Shown here piece after piece: positions 21,263 through 23,438 of a stretch of 23,438 bases of DNA (positions are counted from its first letter, which is position 1; every line of letters begins with the position of its first letter). The notes beneath the pieces were generated by a model. That model saw nothing but the letters and a program-made list of their open reading frames with translations. It searched no databases and had not been told where the DNA came from. Position numbers and translations under genes: made by a program. Source of the DNA: a virus; IMG/VR virus record IMGVR_UViG_3300044799_000912, positions 1 to 23,438 of that record; one strand, given 5' to 3'.

Positions 21263-21402
21263 TTTAAAGCCTCAAATATTTCAGGTGAGTACATCGAAGA
21301 GAGTAACGACTCTAACTGTTCAACAAACCATATCTTGCTTGCAACTGCTCTATGTTCAAGTATCCATTCAATACGTTCTCTGATCTGATTTTTATTCAGC
21401 AT
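21259..21402 (-). CDS. 47-aa hypothetical protein
   Basis: From the ATG at 21402 this gene makes a 47-residue helical protein (NQIRERIEWILEHRAVASKI, VEQLESLLSSMYSPEIFEAL). The longer frame to 21504 mostly shadows the neighbour gene; the ATG at 21402 has a GGGGGAAGG purine tract just upstream, supporting the short form. It overlaps the preceding stop by 7 nt and the next start by 4 nt (ATGA). Unknown function. Confidence 0.55.
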   Translation of the reverse strand: MLNKNQIRERIEWILEHRAVASKIWFVEQLESLLSSMYSPEIFEALK

Positions 21403-21581
21403 TTTGCCTTCCCCCTTCTTTTTGCATCGCTTAGTGTTTTCTCTGGCTCCCAATCTCCCGTGAGGACAGGACACACTTCGCAAAACATCTTGTCTCCGAT
21501 ACATGGATCACCATTGTAGTCGCAAAGATCCTCTTCCTCGAGAACATCTTCACCGCAATCATACTCACTTTCGTCACTCAT
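21396..21581 (-). CDS. Small acidic Cys-rich protein
   Basis: The 61-aa product is very acidic at its N-terminus (MSDESEYDCGEDVLEEEDL) and has a run of cysteines (CDYNGDPCIGDKMFCEVC) that could bind one zinc ion, ending in a basic tail (KRRGKAKC). The ATG has GAGG at 7-nt spacing. An acidic, nucleic-acid-mimicking face could target a host protein, but nothing shows this. Confidence 0.6.
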   Translation of the reverse strand: MSDESEYDCGEDVLEEEDLCDYNGDPCIGDKMFCEVCPVLTGDWEPEKTLSDAKRRGKAKC

Positions 21582-21600
21582 TTTGAACCCTCAGAACCTT

Positions 21601-21909
21601 TCATTTCTTCACCCTCTTCTTCTCTTGTTGCCATTCCCTAAGCGCGTCTGAAAGTCTTTGCTGCGAAATGCGAAAACCGTCGATTCTACCTCTCGCGTAT
21701 GCGTCGTGAAGCATCTTATTCAGTTTTGGCGGAGACGGACCTATGATGCGCTCACGGATTTTGCGATGCAGATTTACCAGAAGGTTCAGAGGTATCGGAT
21801 AGAAAACGGCTTTCCCTTCTGCATACAGGTAATAGGAAAACCCGTAGGCTCTCGGAATAAGCGACCCTCCTTCCAACTCATACCGAGTCAAGAGTTTTCG
21901 CAGTTTCAT
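21601..21909 (-). CDS. Hypothetical basic protein
   Basis: The 102-aa product is basic. It has an aromatic N-terminal half (RAYGFSYYLYAEGKAVFYPIPL), then helices NLLVNLHRKIRERIIG and ARGRIDGFRISQQRLSDALREWQQEKKR. The latter half resembles a short helix-turn-helix-like hairpin (GFRISQQRLSDAL) but this is weak. Its ATG overlaps the HerA stop (ATGA), so it is made together with the ATPase. Confidence 0.6.
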   Translation of the reverse strand: MKLRKLLTRYELEGGSLIPRAYGFSYYLYAEGKAVFYPIPLNLLVNLHRKIRERIIGPSPPKLNKMLHDAYARGRIDGFRISQQRLSDALREWQQEKKRVKK

Positions 21910-23438
21910 TTTGGAACCTCTTCCTTGAATTTGACGCCCTGCGCCAGGCAGTAGTAGTTGCGGTCCGAATGCTTCTTAGCGATTAGATCCTGTTTTTCTA
22001 AGTCATTGAGAGCATTGTTCACTTCTTGAGGCGTTGCACTCCAATGTTCTTCCTCGACAGCTTTCACAATCTCATCCAGGCGGCGCCACGAGTCCAACTT
22101 GCCCTTCTTGGCAACTGAAAGAACCTTGCCGCGCATATTCTCAGTACTGACTGTGACGAGTTTCTCGGCAGAAGCCACATCAACAACAGTGACAGTTCGC
22201 TGCAGCCCCACAACCGCAGGATCTGCGTCTTTCTGCAGGAACGGATGAGACCCAAGGCCCTCCGGGAACATCTGCCTGAAAACGCTTTTCAACTCATCAT
22301 AAAGTTTCAATTCCTCTCCCGCATCGTTCACATGTTTTTCCAAATCCATCTTAACAGCCTCTAGAAACTTGACCCGTTTCTGAAGCTTCTCCACATCTTC
22401 ATTGCCCCGCGGGGCAATAGGGGTGGCCACCCCTACGGCCTCAGGCGTCATCATTTCTTTCACTGAAAGCTTGATGTTCGCCTTCTCCTCGAGCTGTGTA
22501 TTCCGCTTCTTGAGATCTTCGACCTGGTGCTCGAGGCTCTTGACAGTTGACTCTTCCTCTTTCTTAGCAGCAACCGCCTTCGCAATCTCTTCCTGGAGAC
22601 CGCCCAAGGCTCGCGACAGATCCGCAGTGAAAGGCTTCGGCTCAATCAAAGGCGTATCAGCGCCATGAGGACACAATCGCTTGCGGACCGCAATCGTGTC
22701 GACGCCGCCCTTGTGACTGACCACAAACGAGCCCGTAGGCAACTTCATAATCTGCTCTTCACTGATGTTCAGGTGCTGTTTTTTCACGACAAACATGAGA
22801 CCGGTTCTAGGGTCCAAGTCTGCCGGGTTCATGAATTTGCCGAACAAGTTAATGTTGCACTGGCTCAGCGGGCTCTTATGGAGATCTGCCGGGCGCTGGC
22901 TAATAAGAATCGGAAAAATACCGATCTTGCGGCCGTGCCTTGCGATAAGGCTCACTCGAGACAGAGACTGCCTGGTGACTTGATCCCACATCTGCGGCGC
23001 CCAAATATCTGCCTCTTCCAATACCAGGAAGAGCACGCGCCTATACTTTTGCTCGAGACGGTAAAGATTCCACAAAAAGTTGGAGACAAACTTGATCTGC
23101 TCTCCTTCATCCTCGATATCGCTCACGTTGACGACGAGGCTGATGCCCTTCTCCAACGCGGCTTTGACATATTCATGTGCAAACGCAGGCTCAAGCGGGA
23201 GATCCTGATAAGGCCCACCGACAACGACCACATTATTGTACCGGGCTTTCAACGTGTGCCACTCAGGAATAGGCTCGATAATGATTACTTGCGCATGATT
23301 GTCCAAGACGTCTTCAACGAGGTCCGCTGCGGCGTTACTTTTGCCGTGACCACTCATCGCTAATATACTGAAGCGTAAGCCTTCACGCTTGTAATCATCA
23401 GTGTCGATGGCAAAATCAGAAGATAACCGTAACCTCAA
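21906..23438 (-). CDS. HerA/FtsK-family ATPase with coiled coil and winged helix (5' partial)
   Basis: The visible 510 residues start at the window edge; the first codon there is TTG, so the true start probably lies outside. Residues ~20-270 are a HerA-like (DUF87) ATPase: Walker A SGHGKSN (29-35), Walker B FLVLEEAD near 140 and sensor-like ILISQRP. A long coiled coil (about 275-385) follows, interrupted by a short VGVATPIAPRGN segment coded by two palindromes. The C-terminus is a winged helix (WRRLDEIVKAVEEEHW, PQEVNNALNDLEKQDLI). HerA-type motors are hexameric DNA translocases; the added DNA-binding end suggests a site-specific loader. It heads the early operon. Confidence 0.85.
   Translation of the reverse strand: MRLRLSSDFAIDTDDYKREGLRFSILAMSGHGKSNAAADLVEDVLDNHAQVIIIEPIPEWHTLKARYNNVVVVGGPYQDLPLEPAFAHEYVKAALEKGISLVVNVSDIEDEGEQIKFVSNFLWNLYRLEQKYRRVLFLVLEEADIWAPQMWDQVTRQSLSRVSLIARHGRKIGIFPILISQRPADLHKSPLSQCNINLFGKFMNPADLDPRTGLMFVVKKQHLNISEEQIMKLPTGSFVVSHKGGVDTIAVRKRLCPHGADTPLIEPKPFTADLSRALGGLQEEIAKAVAAKKEEESTVKSLEHQVEDLKKRNTQLEEKANIKLSVKEMMTPEAVGVATPIAPRGNEDVEKLQKRVKFLEAVKMDLEKHVNDAGEELKLYDELKSVFRQMFPEGLGSHPFLQKDADPAVVGLQRTVTVVDVASAEKLVTVSTENMRGKVLSVAKKGKLDSWRRLDEIVKAVEEEHWSATPQEVNNALNDLEKQDLIAKKHSDRNYYCLAQGVKFKEEVPK
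22401..22435. repeat. Two abutting 18-bp perfect palindromes inside HerA gene
   Basis: ATTGCCCCGCGGGGCAAT at 22401-22418 and TAGGGGTGGCCACCCCTA at 22418-22435 are each fully self-complementary and share one T. They encode VGVATPIAPRGN in frame, in a break of the ATPase's coiled coil. The high G+C differs from the flanking sequence, which suggests an inserted palindromic element (REP- or MITE-like). Confidence 0.7.

Noticed and set aside
22665-23363. 232-codon plus-strand frame opposite the HerA gene
   Set aside because: Antisense shadow of the conserved ATPase core; no recognisable protein features.
1-23438. tRNA, rRNA, CRISPR array, integrase or insertion sequence
   Set aside because: None is recognisable on either strand; the repeats present are too short and too few for an array.

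Overview
The window is a dense viral gene cassette that reads as part of the genome, or integrated provirus, of an archaeal head-tailed virus (Caudoviricetes) with a siphovirus-like tail. Archaeal origin is inferred from a HerA-like ATPase, a family X polymerase, an ABC-ATPase/GNAT fusion of the archaeal COG2401 type, many short zinc-binding proteins, a heavily N-glycosylation-prone ectoprotein, TATA-like elements and oligo-T terminators together with strong Shine-Dalgarno (SD) sites complementary to an archaeal 16S tail. The host phylum cannot be fixed from sequence alone. No integrase, tRNA, rRNA, CRISPR array or IS element is visible, so free virus and provirus cannot be told apart.

Layout. 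Positions 1-839 carry three overlapping plus-strand genes (unknown protein, zinc-finger protein, ASCH-domain protein). Everything else is on the minus strand and is best read from right to left. First comes an early, DNA-metabolism block (23438 to 18744): HerA-like ATPase with coiled coil and winged helix, four small proteins, a minimal DNA polymerase X, a 58-aa zinc finger, and two winged-helix DNA-binding proteins separated by an intrinsic terminator and a repeat-rich putative operator. Then comes the packaging and head block (18630 to 12618): a small protein, a putative small terminase, large terminase, portal, a MuF-like zinc motif ORF, prohead protease with nested scaffold, and major capsid protein. 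A zinc-motif protein and a membrane-anchored, sequon-rich polysaccharide-deacetylase-like protein follow (12570 to 10387). The connector and tail block (10372 to 3495) holds a head-tail adaptor, an HK97 gp10-type protein, a tail terminator, an unknown, the tail tube, a tail assembly chaperone with a -1 frameshift extension, the tape measure, a distal tail/fibre-like protein and several small proteins. The block ends with a tail-associated-like protein and two small membrane proteins (holin-like candidates), an oligo-T terminator, and the ABC-GNAT gene that runs tail-to-tail into the ASCH gene.

How the genes work together. TerL, TerS, portal, protease/scaffold and capsid protein form a complete HK97-type head and DNA-packaging set. 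The adaptor, gp10, terminator, tube, chaperone and tape measure form a complete long non-contractile tail set. ATGA, GTGA or TGATG overlaps link many genes, which implies coupled translation in a few long transcripts. The most notable observations are a clear TTTTTTG -1 frameshift site that extends the tail chaperone exactly to the tape-measure start codon, a polymerase X reduced to palm and thumb, repeats whose copies lie in different codon frames at the start of a DNA-binding protein gene, two abutting 18-bp palindromes inside the HerA gene, and two 58-aa zinc proteins that short-ORF cutoffs would miss.
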